A DNA stretch of 64,000 nt from Lepus europaeus. Its lineage: Eukaryota > Chordata > Mammalia > Lagomorpha > Leporidae. Position numbers and translations under genes: made by a program. The stretch is taken from contig NC_084831.1 of NCBI RefSeq assembly GCF_033115175.1, positions 79,803,502 through 79,867,501 of the forward strand, given 5' to 3'. Every line of letters starts with the position of its first letter. Position 1 is the stretch's first letter. Under the pieces are notes generated by a model that worked only from the letters and a program-made list of their open reading frames with translations, did no database searches and was not told where the DNA came from. This document shows, one piece after another, positions 49,408 through 59,929 of this stretch.

Positions 49408-49842
49408 TCAAAAGAATAGGAAGCACCATTGTAAGGAAAGAAGAGATATCTTGGCTTCCCATAGAAGCCGGCCTGAAATGTAAGCCAAATTACCCAGAGC
49501 TATGGTCAGGTTTCTAAAATCAGCTTCATATGACTCATCCAGACTTTCACTCATTGTCATTGAAGAACTTACTAAGGAGTTTTTCTGCCAGTAACAGTTC
49601 CCAGAAAGGATCAAAAGGAGAGGTATGTACACTATGTCTGCCTTAACGTATAGCATTTTTGGCATGACTAAGGCAAAAGCTTTACTTATCTTTTTGAAGA
49701 GGTATTTAAGATCTTTGATTGGCTCACAGGAATAGGCAGACGTATCTTTTGGATTCACCTGTGGAGGTTCAAGAGGTAGAAGTTGAATCCTAATTTCATT
49801 GAGGTGTTCGTGCTCAGTAGCACCTGGTAAGGTCACTTCCAT
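49408..49842 (-). pseudogene. Open fragment within the ERV remnant
   Basis: A 144-codon frame on the ERV strand starting MEVTLPGATEHEH. It lies downstream of the duplicated RT segment and contains a hydrophobic stretch near residues 68-80. I cannot assign it to a retroviral domain with confidence. It may be later pol or pre-env sequence brought close by deletion. Neighbouring frames are closed. Confidence 0.35.
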
Positions 49843-49894
49843 TTAAGCTGCAACTGATCTGAAGAGGATCTTTCTGTGAATGGCTTGTTCAGGA

Positions 49895-50520
49895 ATTCCT
49901 AATGTTGGAGCCTTTGTTAAAAGCTCTTTATTTTTTTTTTTTTTTGACAGGCAGAGTGGACAGTGAGAGAGACAGAGAGAAAGCTCTTCCTTTTCCATTG
50001 GTTCACCCTCCAATGGCCACCGTGGCCGGCGCGCTGCGGCCGGTGCATTGCGCTGATCCGAAGGCAGGAGCCAGGTGCTTCTCCTGGTCTCCCATGCGGG
50101 TGCAGGGCCCAAGCACTTGGGCCATCCTCCACTGCACTCCCTGGCCACAGCAGAGAGCTGGCCTGGAAGAGGGGCAACCGGGACAGGATCTGGCGCCCTG
50201 ACCGGGACTAGAACCCGGTGTGCCAGCGCTGCAGGCGGAGGATTAGCCTATTGAGGCTCAGCGCTGGCCTAAAAGCTCTTTAATTCTTTGGAACAGCTTT
50301 GGTAGCTCACCTGTCAAGCACAGTGTGTCTGTGTCAGGGCCTTTTAAAGCACATACAAATCTTAAAATCTAAATCCTGGAATCCATATTCCATAAAATCC
50401 TGCCATCAGTGATTCCCAATGTTGGAGCTTCTGTTAGAAGTGCCTTAATTCTTTGGAACAACTTTTGTAGCTTCCCTATCCAGCACAGTGCCTGCATCAG
50501 AGCCTTTTAAAGCTTTATAC
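49895..50520 (-). repeat. 166-bp tandem duplication inside ERV pol
   Basis: 'aatgttggagc' at 49901 and 50419, each followed by a 'tttaattctttggaaca' block, 'ttttaaagc' and 'gaatccatattcca'-like sequence. The spacing is 518 bp, or about 166 bp after removing the SINE and one duplication. The two units differ by several substitutions. Confidence 0.75.
49918..50282 (-). repeat. C-SINE, younger subfamily, with perfect 13-bp target duplication
   Basis: The body is 49931-50269, reverse orientation. 'taaaagctcttta' flanks it at 49918-49930 and 50270-50282. It sits inside one copy of the ERV tandem duplication. Confidence 0.96.
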
Positions 50521-50580
50521 AAAAGCTTGGAATCCAAATTCCACAGAATCTTGCCATTCCCAGAAATAGCCTGAGCTGCC

Positions 50581-50656
50581 TTTATATATATATAAATATA
50601 TAGAGAGAGAGACAGAGAGAGAGAGAGAGACGGAGAGACAGAGAGAGACAGAGATA
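50581..50656. repeat. (TA)n/(GA)n microsatellite
   Basis: Begins 'tatatatatataaatatata' and continues as GA/CAGA repeats. It lies within the ERV remnant. Confidence 0.9.
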
Positions 50657-50733
50657 ATAGCTTCCTCTCTACTGACTGAAAGAACATACTTCCCTGGAGT
50701 TAGAACATATCCCAGGCAATCTACCTCTAATTT

Positions 50734-51707
50734 AGAAACCTGAGCTTTCAATCGGACTTGCTCCAAATGGTAAAGTTAGAAACGTGCCAGGGGATTCCAA
50801 TTCAATCCCATCAAGGTGGCATGTACCAATGCCGTCTCACTAGTACAAGTGATCATCTTCAGTTCACAATTGATCATAATGATAGGTCTAAGAGTCAAAG
50901 GGATCACATAAACAAGACTAGTGTCTGCTAATATTAACTGATAGAATTAAAAAGGAAAGAGAGATCCAACATGGGAAGCAGGAGACACAGCAGACTCATA
51001 GAATGGCAGATATCCTAAACAGCACTCTGGCCTCAGAATCAGCCCTTAAGGCATGCGGATCTGGCTAAAAAGCCCATGAGAGTATTTCAGGCATGGAAAA
51101 CCAAGACACTGTTGGAAAAAAAAAGTGACCTAAATTAAAGATCTCTATGAGTGAGATCCCGGCAGAAAGAATGGCCATCAAAGAAGGAGGTACCTTTCTC
51201 TGAAGGGAGGAGAGAACTTCCACTTTGACTATGACCTCATCTAAATAAGATCAGAGTCAGCGAACTCAAAAGGCTTCCATAGCCTTGGCAACTCATGACA
51301 AGAGCCTTGGGTGATTACTGACGCCATAAACAAGAGTGTCAATTGTTAAATCAACAACAAGAGTCACTGTGCACTTTCTCCCCATGTAGGATATCTGTCC
51401 TTAATGTGTTATACTATGTGAATTAACGGTATAACTAGTACTCAAACAGTACTTTACACTTTGTGTTTCTGTGTGGGTGCAAACTTTTGAAATCTTTACT
51501 TAGTATATACTAAATTGATCTTCTGTATAAAAAGATAATTGAAAATGAATCTTGATGTGAATGGGATGGGAGAGGGAGTGGGAAATGGGATGGTTGAGGG
51601 TGAGAGGGAGGTTATGGGGGGAAAAAGCCAGTGTAATCCAAAAGCTGTACTTTGGAAATTTATATTTATTAAATAAAAGTTTAAATAAAAAAAGAAACCT
51701 GAGCTTT
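50734..51707 (+). mobile_element. Young lagomorph L1, 3' UTR only, perfect 15-bp target duplication
   Basis: The insertion spans 50749-51692. It is flanked by 'agaaacctgagcttt' (50734-50748 and 51693-51707). It is truncated within the 3' UTR, so it has no ORF2. It ends 'aaataaaagtttaaataaa'. It lies inside the ERV RT-coding remnant, and the ERV sequence resumes on both sides. Confidence 0.95.
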
Positions 51708-52119
51708 GTTTGGGAAATTCTGTATCCTCACTTTCCCAGATTCTGGGTTTAGTGGGATGCAGAAGAAATTATCCTTTAAGGAAAGGTTTAGCACACAATA
51801 AAATGCATTGAAACAACTGTTCTCATTAGTCAGTGGACTCCCTGTCCAAGGTAGTTATGGACAATAGATAGGCCTTAGAATACATATTAATAGAACAATG
51901 GTTTTATAATCTACATAGGAGTAGCCTATCACTACCCGCAATTTGGGAGATGGCAAGATGTGCTCTTTCCATCTTAAGGGTGACACCATTCACAATTAGT
52001 TTTATTCCAATTCTGCTCATGTTGATTGACAAACTTATATGTTTCAGAACCTGACTTCTGAGAGTAATGATGGCCATGCAGGGGACACAGACATTGGTGG
52101 TGACTGAAAGCACGTCAAC

Positions 52120-52650
52120 TCACAAAACTAATTTATTAAATGAAAAAGGCAGAGACTTCCGGACAAAGGACAAGGCAGGGCCTATGCCCCTAATAAGCAT
52201 AAAGCAGCTACAGAAGATATGATGATTCTACACCCTTCAACATCCCTTAAGATGAAGGTCTGGAGTTTCTGAAGGGGGGAGGTTATAGGCAGGCAGAGGG
52301 AATAAAACCTATTAGGTCTGTAACCTGGAGACCACACTCTACACCATGCCCCCTGTGTGATATGCCCCTACCTGATCTCACCTGAAAGCTCACCTGCCCA
52401 TCTTACTGTGTAACCACTCCCCTTTGGAAAGCATATAAAAGACAAGGAGCACCCCAAAATCACTCTCTGCCTTTGCTCCACTACCTGTGATAAGCTGCTT
52501 TTGGCTGCTCATAACCAAATGTTTGCAGCACATGGCTCTTGGCCTGCTCTCTGCTTGGTATGGACCCCAACTTAATTACTAGACTTTTTTCCCTCCCTTA
52601 TATAGAGCCCTCACTCTCTTATGCATTTCTCACACTGGATAAAATCCTTA
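52120..52650 (+). mobile_element. LTR-like block with TATA box and poly(A) signal
   Basis: 'gcatataaaagacaagg' at about 52430 is a good TATA box. It is followed by 'caccccaaaatcactctctg' and, about 200 bp on, by an ATAAAA signal (about 52639), the spacing of U3-R-U5. The ends are not defined. Its apparent orientation is opposite to the neighbouring ERV pol, so it is more likely a separate solo LTR. Confidence 0.4.
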
Positions 52651-53699
52651 AAACTTAAAAGAAAGAGAAATCTTAGTCGTCTTCATGTGTTCAGTATTGA
52701 GTACAGTATCTGTGCAAGGCAGAGCTTCGTGGATGCATTATGTGAGTCTTCATTCCTCACTTCTTTCTACAGAACAGAAAAAACTCACAACTTCTAACTG
52801 ATCTCTCAAGTTAATTTAAGGATGAGATTGAAGTCAGCAATTCTCCTGTTATACTTTTATTTGCTCTATTTTTAACACAATATACTTGGGAATGGAACCA
52901 CAAACCACCTTTTATTTTCATTGATCACCTCATTGGAGATAATTGTTTTGCTGAACTTGATATCACTTGATGGGGATTAATAATTACTAGACTTTTCCAT
53001 TGCCCAAGAATATGATTTTTGTAATGCTGTTGAGGATATTTATTTCATACTAACCAAACTTTGAATTCTGAGTAGGTGAAAGAGCTTTGTAGAAGTCCAC
53101 CTTCTTGCAGATCAGGTGATCAGTCCTGATATTCAAAGGATTGTCTCAACTTTGGTCCTGAAAGTCTTAAATTCCAGAAATCCCTCTTTCCCAACCAAAC
53201 TGGAATGGCTGGTCATTTGATGATAAGAAAGACCAGATAAAATACAAAAATCCTTTTTAAAATATTTGAGAGTGACAAGAGACTGAAGAAGCTGACTTTC
53301 AGAGGCCAGCTAATATTTTGAGGTGCACTTTCTTCAAAAGGTTACAGGCTAAGAATCCTGGCATGGCTCAGGCAGCAGGCTACAGTTGGGGTTCAATACC
53401 TTGGCATAGGCAGTGGAGATGTCAGGTGGCTAGAGTGACAAAACTGGACACCCAGGAGAATCAAGCACACAGCTGGGGGTCTACCCTTCAGCACATTTGT
53501 GAGATTCTGGTGCTAGACAGAGGGGGGAATGAAAGAGCTAAACAGGAAAGCCCTGCAAAGCAAAGCATAATTCTATGCAGACTCCAACAGTGCTGACGGA
53601 CAAAGACCCACAAAGAGGAGAAGGACCTGAGCAAACACAGGCAAGAGATGAAAGCTCATGAGGCAGTGTGATACGCTGCAACCACTTCTGCTGAGGAAG
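52651..53699. other. Unassigned sequence
   Basis: No repeat or gene recognised. Confidence 0.4.
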
Positions 53700-54916
53700 T
53701 AGATTTTTGGGTAGAGCGAGAGGTAGGGGTCTAAATCCATTCTTCTACATATGTACCTCCAGTTTATCATCACCATTTATGGAAACACTGTCCTTTCTAC
53801 AATATATGCTATCGGCACCTTTGTCACAGATTAATCTCTGAGCTCTCCATTCTGTTCCACTGAGCTATGTGCTAGATTTATACCACTACCATGTTGTTGT
53901 TTTTTTTTCCCCCAGATTTAAAAATGTGCAATTTTTAAAAAACTTTTATTAAATGAATATAAATTTCCAAAGTACAGCTTATAGATTACAATGCCCCCCA
54001 TAACTTCCCTCCCACCCGCAATCCTCCCCTTTTCCGCTCCCTCTCCCCTTCCATTCACATCAAGATTCATTTTCAATTCTCTTTATATACAGAAGATCAG
54101 TTTAGTATATATTAAGTAAAGATTTTAACAGTTTGCCCCCACATAGTAACACAAAGTGAAAAATACTGTTGGAGTACTAGTTATAGCATTAAATCACAAT
54201 GTATAGCACATTAAAGACAAAGATCCTACATGATATTTTTTAGAAATTGATTTTCTATCCAATTTCCAATTTAAAACCAAGTTTTTTTTTCATTTTCAAT
54301 TATCTTTTTATACAGAAGATAGATTCAGTATATACTAAGTAAAGAGTTCATCAGTTTGCAACCACACAGAAACACAAGGTGTAAAAATACTGTTTCAGTA
54401 CTAGTTATAGCATTACTACACATTGGACAACACATTAAGGACAGATCCCACATGAGATGTAAGTACACAGTGACTCCTGTTGTTGATTTAACAAATTGAC
54501 GCTCTTGTTTATGGCATCAGTAATCTCCCTAGGCTCTAGTCATGAGGTGCCAAGGCTATGGAAGCCTTTAGGGTTCGCCGACTTCAATCTTACTCTGACA
54601 GGGTCATGGTCAAATTGGAAGTTCTCTCCTCCCTTCAGAGAAAGGTACCTCCTTCTTTGATGGCCCCGTTCTTTCCACTGGGATCTCACTCGCAGAGATC
54701 TTTCATTTAGGTCTTCTTCTTTTTTTTCTTTTCCATGGTGTCTTGGCTTTCCATGCCTACAATACTCTCATGGGCTCTTCAGCCAGATCCGCATGCCTTA
54801 AGGGCTGATTCTGAGGCCAGAGTGCTATTTAGGACATCTGCCATTCTATGAGTCTGCTGTGTCTCCCACTTCCCATATTGGATCGTTCTCTCCCTTTTTG
54901 ATTCTATCAGTTAGTA

Positions 54917-55120
54917 TTAGCAGACACTAGTCTTGTTTGTGTGATCGCTTTGACTCTTAGACCTATCAGTGTGATCAATTGTGGACTGAAGATGATCACT
55001 TGTACTAGTGAGACAGCATTGGTACATGCCACCTTGATGGGATTGAATTGGAATCCCCTGGCACATTTCTAACTCCATCATTTGGGGCAAGTCCGATTGA
55101 GCATGTCCCCAATTGTACAT
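54917..55120 (-). CDS. Short ORF in the L1 3' UTR, function unknown
   Basis: Same 67-codon frame as at 8515-8718, here beginning MYNWGHAQSDLPQ and ending with the same eight residues. Between the two copies, codon changes are six replacement and three silent, with no indel or stop. No domain recognised. Confidence 0.25.
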   Translation of the reverse strand: MYNWGHAQSDLPQMMELEMCQGIPIQSHQGGMYQCCLTSTSDHLQSTIDHTDRSKSQSDHTNKTSVC

Positions 55121-55420
55121 CTCCTCCCTCTCTTTTTATCATTCTTATATTTAACAGGGATCACTTTTCAGTTACAATTTAAACACCTAAGAATAATTGT
55201 GTGTTAATTACAGAGTTCAACCACCAGTACTAGAACAAAAAAATACTATAATGGATAAGGAACTGCATTGTACATCAACAGTCAGGACAAGAGCTGATCA
55301 AGTCACTGTTTCTCATAGTGTCCATTTCACTTCAACAGGTTTCCCCTTTGGTGCTCAGTTAGTTGTTGCCGATCAGGAAAAACATATGATTTTGGTCTCT
55401 TTGGGACTGGCTTAATTCAC

Positions 55421-55861
55421 TCAGCGTGACTTCCATAGTGGCTTAACCAGTTTGCATTCCCACCAACAGTGGGTTAATGTCCCTTTCTCCCCACATCCTC
55501 CCCAGCATCTATTGTTGGTAGATTTCTGAATGTGAGCCATTCTAACTGGGGTGAGGTGAAACCTCATTGTGGTTTTGATTTGCATTTCCCTGATGGCTAG
55601 TGATGTTGAACATTTTTTCATGTGTCTGTTGACCATTTGGATTTCCTCTTTGGAAAACTGTCTATTGAGGTCCTTGGCCCATCTCTTAAGTGGGTTGTTT
55701 GTTTTGATGTTGTGGAGTTTCTTGATTTCTTTGTAGATTCTGGTTATCAACCCTTTATCTGTTGCATAGTTTGCAAATATTTTTTCCCATTCTGTTGGTT
55801 GCCTATTCACTTTCCTGTTTCTTTTGAAGTACAGAAACGTCTCAATTTGATGCAATACCAA
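55421..55861 (-). pseudogene. L1 ORF2 C-terminal fragment with cysteine motif
   Basis: A 146-residue open frame ending '...[10 protein letters not shown]'. Residues about 119-136 form C-x3-C-x7-H-x4-C, the zinc-knuckle-like motif of L1 ORF2p. Upstream is '[18 protein letters not shown]'. A frameshift separates it from the next open piece (55807-56061). The element lacks endonuclease and RT, so it is dead. Confidence 0.88.
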
Positions 55862-56381
55862 ATGTTAATTTTTGCTTTGACTGCCTGTGCTTCTGGGGTC
55901 TTTTCCAAGAAGTCTTCGCCAGTACCTATATCTTGCAGGGTTTCTCCAATGCTCTCTAATAATTTGATGGTGTTGGGTTGTAGATTTAAGTCTTTAATCC
56001 ATGTTGAGTGAATTTTTGTGTAAGGTGAAAGGTAGGGGTCTTGCTTCATGCTTCTGCACATGGAAATCCAATTTTCCCAGCACCATTTATTGAATAGACT
56101 GTCATTACTCCAGGGATTAGTTTTGGATCTTTGATCAAATATAAGTTGGCTGTAGATGTTTGGATTGATTTCTGGTGTTTCTATTCTGTTCCATTGGTCT
56201 ATCCATCTGTTTCTCTACCAGTACCATGCTGTTTTGATAACTACTGCCCTGTAATATGTCCTGAAATCTGGTATTGTGATGCCTCCAGCTTTGTTTTTGT
56301 TGTACAAGATTGCTTTAGCTATTTGGGGTCTCCTGTGTCTCCATATTCATGCTGTTTTAATTACTACAGCTTTCTAGCATG

Positions 56382-56846
56382 ATTTTTTTTTAAATGGCTC
56401 TGAAAAGAGCCTTTGGGCTGAGGATGGAAACCGGAGACGAGGGCACACTGCCTAAGCCCACTCGCTGCGGATGCGGCGGGCCAGCTGGATGTCCTTGGGC
56501 ATGATGGTGACGGGCTTGGCTTGGATGGCACACAGGTTCATGTCCTCGAACAGCCCCATCAGGTAGGCCTCACTTGCCTCCTGCAGAGTCATGACGGCCG
56601 AGCTCTGGAAGCGCAGGTCTGTCTTAAGTCCTGCGCGATCTCGCGCACCAGCCGCTGGAATGGCAGCTTGTGGATCAGCAGCTCGGTGGACTTCTGGTAA
56701 CTCCAGATCTCGTGCAGCGCCACAGTGCCTGGCCCATAGCAGTGCAGCTTCTTGACGCCGCCTGTGGCCGGCGCGCTCTTGCAGGCCGCCTTGGTGGCCA
56801 GCTGCTTGCGCGGCACATTGCCACCCATCTGCTTTGTGTGGGCCAT
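56382..56846 (-). pseudogene. Processed pseudogene of replication-dependent histone H3 (H3.2-like)
   Basis: The coding remnant is 56452-56846, read minus, 395 bp against 411 for intact H3: a 15-bp in-frame loss plus 1 bp. The tail reads AHTKQ then GG, so five residues around Thr6-Thr11, including Lys9 and Ser10, are gone. A 1-bp deletion near codon 78 (about 56625) shifts the frame; the second frame resumes at '[11 protein letters not shown]' and stops at 56452. Ser87/Val89/Met90 and 'KSAPATGG' mark the canonical, not H3.3, type, and Ser96 suggests H3.2. Many Arg codons became His, Cys, Trp or Gln, as expected from CpG decay. There is no 5' UTR: the 8-bp duplication 'ctagcatg' (56847-56854, 56374-56381) abuts the ATG. 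The stem-loop is at 56396-56411, followed by a short A-tail. It is non-functional. Confidence 0.95.
56396..56411 (-). promoter_or_regulatory. Histone mRNA 3' stem-loop
   Basis: GGCTCTTTTCAGAGCC on the minus strand: a 6-bp stem with a four-base loop, identical in form to the element bound by SLBP in replication-dependent histone mRNAs. It lies about 40 bp after the stop. The ATTT-A9 that follows shows the copied RNA ended just past the loop. Confidence 0.95.
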
Positions 56847-57115
56847 CTAGCATGCTTTGAAATCAGGTATTGTGATACCTCCAGCTTGATTTTTTTTTTA
56901 AAGTCAGTATCACTTTGGCTATTCTGGATTTCTTTGTGATTCCATATAAATTTTAAAAGTGTTTTTTTCTAATTCTATAAAGAATGACATTTGTATATTG
57001 CTAGGGATTGCATTGAATCTATACATTGCTTTAGGTAGAATAAGCGTTCTCACAATATTGATTCTTCCAATCCATGAGCAAGGAATAGCTTTCCATTTTT
57101 TGTGTGTTCAATGAT

Positions 57116-57165
57116 TCATCAAATAAATAAATCTTTAAAAAAGAGAGAGAGAGAGAGAGAGAACT
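57116..57165 (+). repeat. C-SINE tail fragment and (GA)n
   Basis: 'tcaaataaataaatcttt' and an A-run, as in C-SINE tails, followed by (GA)n at about 57142-57162. The SINE body is missing. Confidence 0.6.
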
Positions 57166-57179
57166 AATTCCTGTCATTT

Positions 57180-59340
57180 TGTTGAGCGGTTACAGATTAT
57201 ATCTGCTCTATTGGTGTTTTTGTTACTAGCATGTGTTTTCCTGTTTACTTTTAATGTAGGACTCCTTGCAGGATTTCATGTAATGCTAGTCTGGTGGCAA
57301 TGAATTCCTTCAGTTTTGCTTGTCTGAGGAATATTCTATTTCTCCTACACTTCTAAAGGATAGCTTCACTGTTTTTAACACTCATGGTTGGAAGGATTTT
57401 CTTCTTTCAAAACCTTGAATGTATCATCCAATTCTCTTCTATCCTTTTTTTTAACTTTCGAAAATTCAGCTATTATATGCCTTGGAAAAGATCTTTTTTG
57501 GTTGAGTCTGGTTGGGATCCTCTTAGTTTCTTGTATTTGGATGTCCATATCTCTTTTAAAACTTGAGAAATTTTCCACTATTATTTTATTCAATAGTTTC
57601 TCAATGCCATTTTCATTTTATTCAACCTCAAGTATTTCTATAATACAAATAATTATTTGCTTAATGGTATCCCATATGACACACAGGCTTGTTCATTTAT
57701 ATTTTTTTAGATTTATCTTTTCCTGACTGGGGTATTTCAAAAGTCTTTTGATATTTTCAGCTCCAAAATTTGTTTATTTTTATTTTTATTTATTTGACAG
57801 ATAGAGTTAGACAGTGATAGAGAGAGAGAAAGGTCTTCCTTCCATTGGTTCACCTCCAACATGGTCACTATGGCCGGAGCTACACCAATCTGAAGCCAGG
57901 AGCCAGGGGCTTCTTCCTGGTCTCCCATGCAAGTGAAGGGGCCCAAGCACCTGGGCCATCCTCCACTGCCTTCCCGGGTCACAGCAGAGAGCTGGACTGG
58001 AAGAGGAGCAACTGGGACTAGAACCAGCGCCCATATGGGATGCCAGCACCACAGGCAGAGGATTAGCCAAGTGAGCCACAGTGCCGGCCCCAAAATTTTA
58101 TTCTTTTTAATGATTTCTCGTTATTAAATTTCTCATTCATATCATCTATTGTTTTCCTCACTTCTTTAAACTATCTGTATTCTGTTGTATCTGAGTTTTC
58201 ATAGGATCAAACTAAAATTATGTTATTTATTTAAAATTTTTTAATAGGTATTTCATAGAATTCCTTTTGACAAGCTCTATATCTTGAGAACTATTATGGT
58301 CTTTTGGAGGTGTCATGCTTCCATCCTTCTTCATGTTTCTTGTATTTCTACATTGACGTCTGTACATCTAGCCTAATTGTTCCTTATATTATGAAAGTTT
58401 CATTGGAAAAGGCTCTTATGCTTAGATGGAATATGGACTGACACTTGGGTTGTTTATTTGGCTTTGGTTCTAGGCTTGCCCAGAAATGCAATATGTGATT
58501 TGTTAGTGATAATCTGTTTCAGCAGTGTCTATGATAGCCACAATTGTCTAGTCTGCAGTAGTTTGTAGAGGTACTGGTTTGACTGTGAAATAGATGTGAC
58601 CTTCCACAGACATTTATGTTTAGCCCCTGGAGAGTTGGGTGTCAATCACAATAGAGTTTTTGGTGCCTGTAACCACCTTTTTAGTGCTATGAGAAACAAA
58701 AGGAGCTGACATCATGTTTTACCAATCATAGTTCATGCAGGAGCTTGTGGCACCATTAGCTGTGACTCTCAGATGTATAATGTGGATACAACTTTCTCCA
58801 GGTCCTGTGTGTGGCATGACAAATGTACGGGCTTATACCATCAAGAGCCCAAGTCCCAGCACTGAAATATGTTAAGGAGAACTTGCCACAGTTCCAGGGG
58901 GTGGATAGAGGTTACCCTGAGGATTTCACACTGGAAGGTGTGGATACTGGTAGGCTCCACCCTAGATTTCACAGGTTATGTTCTGATGAATCTACTGTTG
59001 GTAATACAGTGTCTCCAAGAGAGGAGGTGAGGAAGTAGTGGCATGTGGCTGCCGTGGTTGATGTGCTTTGTTCCTGTCTCTCTACTGGCCTTCAGAGTCC
59101 GTGATATTTGTAGATCTCTGTAAGTGGAAATATGGTATCCCCTGGCAAGATAGCCAGGATAGTAGTAGCAGTGGCAGCAGGGAGCAGTGGCAGTAGCATC
59201 TCTCCCCGGCCCCGTCTTTCTCTGTCTCTCTCCCTCCCTCCCTCCCTCCCTCCCTTTGCTGGATTTTGGAAGTTCTGTGTGTCATTTGCAGTTTTCATCA
59301 CTTCTTTACTGAGCTGTTTCTTCCGTCTCCTCAGTAGATG
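57180..59340 (-). mobile_element. Ancient L1 5' region remnant
   Basis: T-rich minus-oriented blocks: 'ggactccttgcaggatttca', 'aatgaattccttcagttttg' (about 57300), 'ttggatgtccatatctctt' (about 57537) and 'cttcatgtttcttgtatttc' (about 58330). A C-SINE interrupts it. The GC-richer end (59050-59220) may be the L1 5' UTR. (CCCT)n lies at about 59228-59254. Confidence 0.55.
57763..58098 (-). repeat. C-SINE with short target duplication
   Basis: The body is about 57772-58089, reverse, with 'ccaaaattt' on both sides (57763-57771 and 58090-58098). The head reads 'ccaagtgagccacagtgccgg'. Confidence 0.93.
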
Positions 59341-59469
59341 AAGAACCCTTTTATCAGCAGGATGATGTCTGACAGTCAGGGTGCCGGGATAGGGGCCGCT
59401 GCACCTGTGTACTTTGTTTCTCCTGCTGCTGCTTTTAGGAGTTTCTGTGTTCTTTCTAGTTCCTGACTT

Positions 59470-59855
59470 TTTTTTATTAAATATTTATTTATTTATTTGA
59501 AAGACAGAGTTATAGAGAGGAAGGGACGGCATGGGAGAAACAAGGAGAGAGAGAGAAAGAGAGGGAGAAAGAGAGAGAGAATTTTCCATCTGCTAGCTCA
59601 TTCCCAAATGGTTGCAATGGCCAGGCCTGGGCCAGGCTGAAACCAGGAGCGAAGAGCCAAAAGCCAAGGGCTTCCTCCAGGTCTCCCTCATGGGTGCAGG
59701 AGTCCAAGCACTTGGGCCATCTTCCACTGCTTTTCCAGGTACATTATCAGAAAATTGGATCGGAAGTGGAACAGCTGGACTCAAACCAACACTTGTGAGA
59801 TAGCAGCATTATATGCATCAGCTTAACCTTCTGCACCCCAGTGCCAGTCTTTGTC
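59470..59855 (-). repeat. C-SINE
   Basis: Reverse copy with 'aatatttatttatttatttg' tail, a long GA-rich stretch (59510-59580), and an end near 'ctgcaccccagtgccag'. Confidence 0.88.
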
Positions 59856-59929
59856 CTTTTTATATACTTATATATTTATATAAAGTTTCCTCTACTGGCT
59901 AACTGTATCTAACAGTTTTTTGTCTGTTT

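Larger units (their letters stand above)
49320..51900 (-). mobile_element. Decayed gammaretrovirus-like endogenous retrovirus, pol region
   Basis: The minus strand keeps two recognisable RT-domain pieces. 'LGYVLTPG' lies near 50690-50720. The 'ALLTEAPTLG'-type segment lies near 50410-50450 and is duplicated near 49895-49918. Their order and spacing fit a class I (gamma-like) pol. The frame is broken by stops, frameshifts, a 166-bp tandem duplication, a GA/TA microsatellite, a C-SINE and a young L1. It cannot encode a protein. Confidence 0.7.
53900..56349 (-). mobile_element. Young lagomorph L1, 5'-truncated, with possible 3' transduction
   Basis: The 3' UTR occupies about 53941-55420 and the ORF2 C-terminal part about 55421-56349. 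Flanks 'catgttgttg' and 'catgctgttt' look like a diverged duplication. Beyond the usual L1 end lie about 30 bases of non-L1 sequence (53909-53940), then T9 (53900-53908), the inverse of an A-tail. Confidence 0.9.
53700..57115 (-). mobile_element. Older L1 ORF2 fragment, host of two later insertions
   Basis: Three pieces read continuously on the minus strand: 53700-53899 ('gagaggtaggggtctaaatc', 'tgttccactgagctatgtg'), 56350-56381, and 56855-57115 ('tgatacctccagcttga', 'ttctttgtgattccatataa', 'tattgattcttccaatcc'). The first gap holds a young L1 and the second a histone H3 retrocopy. No frame remains. Confidence 0.85.

Noticed and set aside
56589..56846. Functional histone H3 variant with a shortened tail
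   Set aside because: A 1-bp deletion shifts the frame in the histone fold and many essential Arg residues are replaced, so it is a pseudogene.
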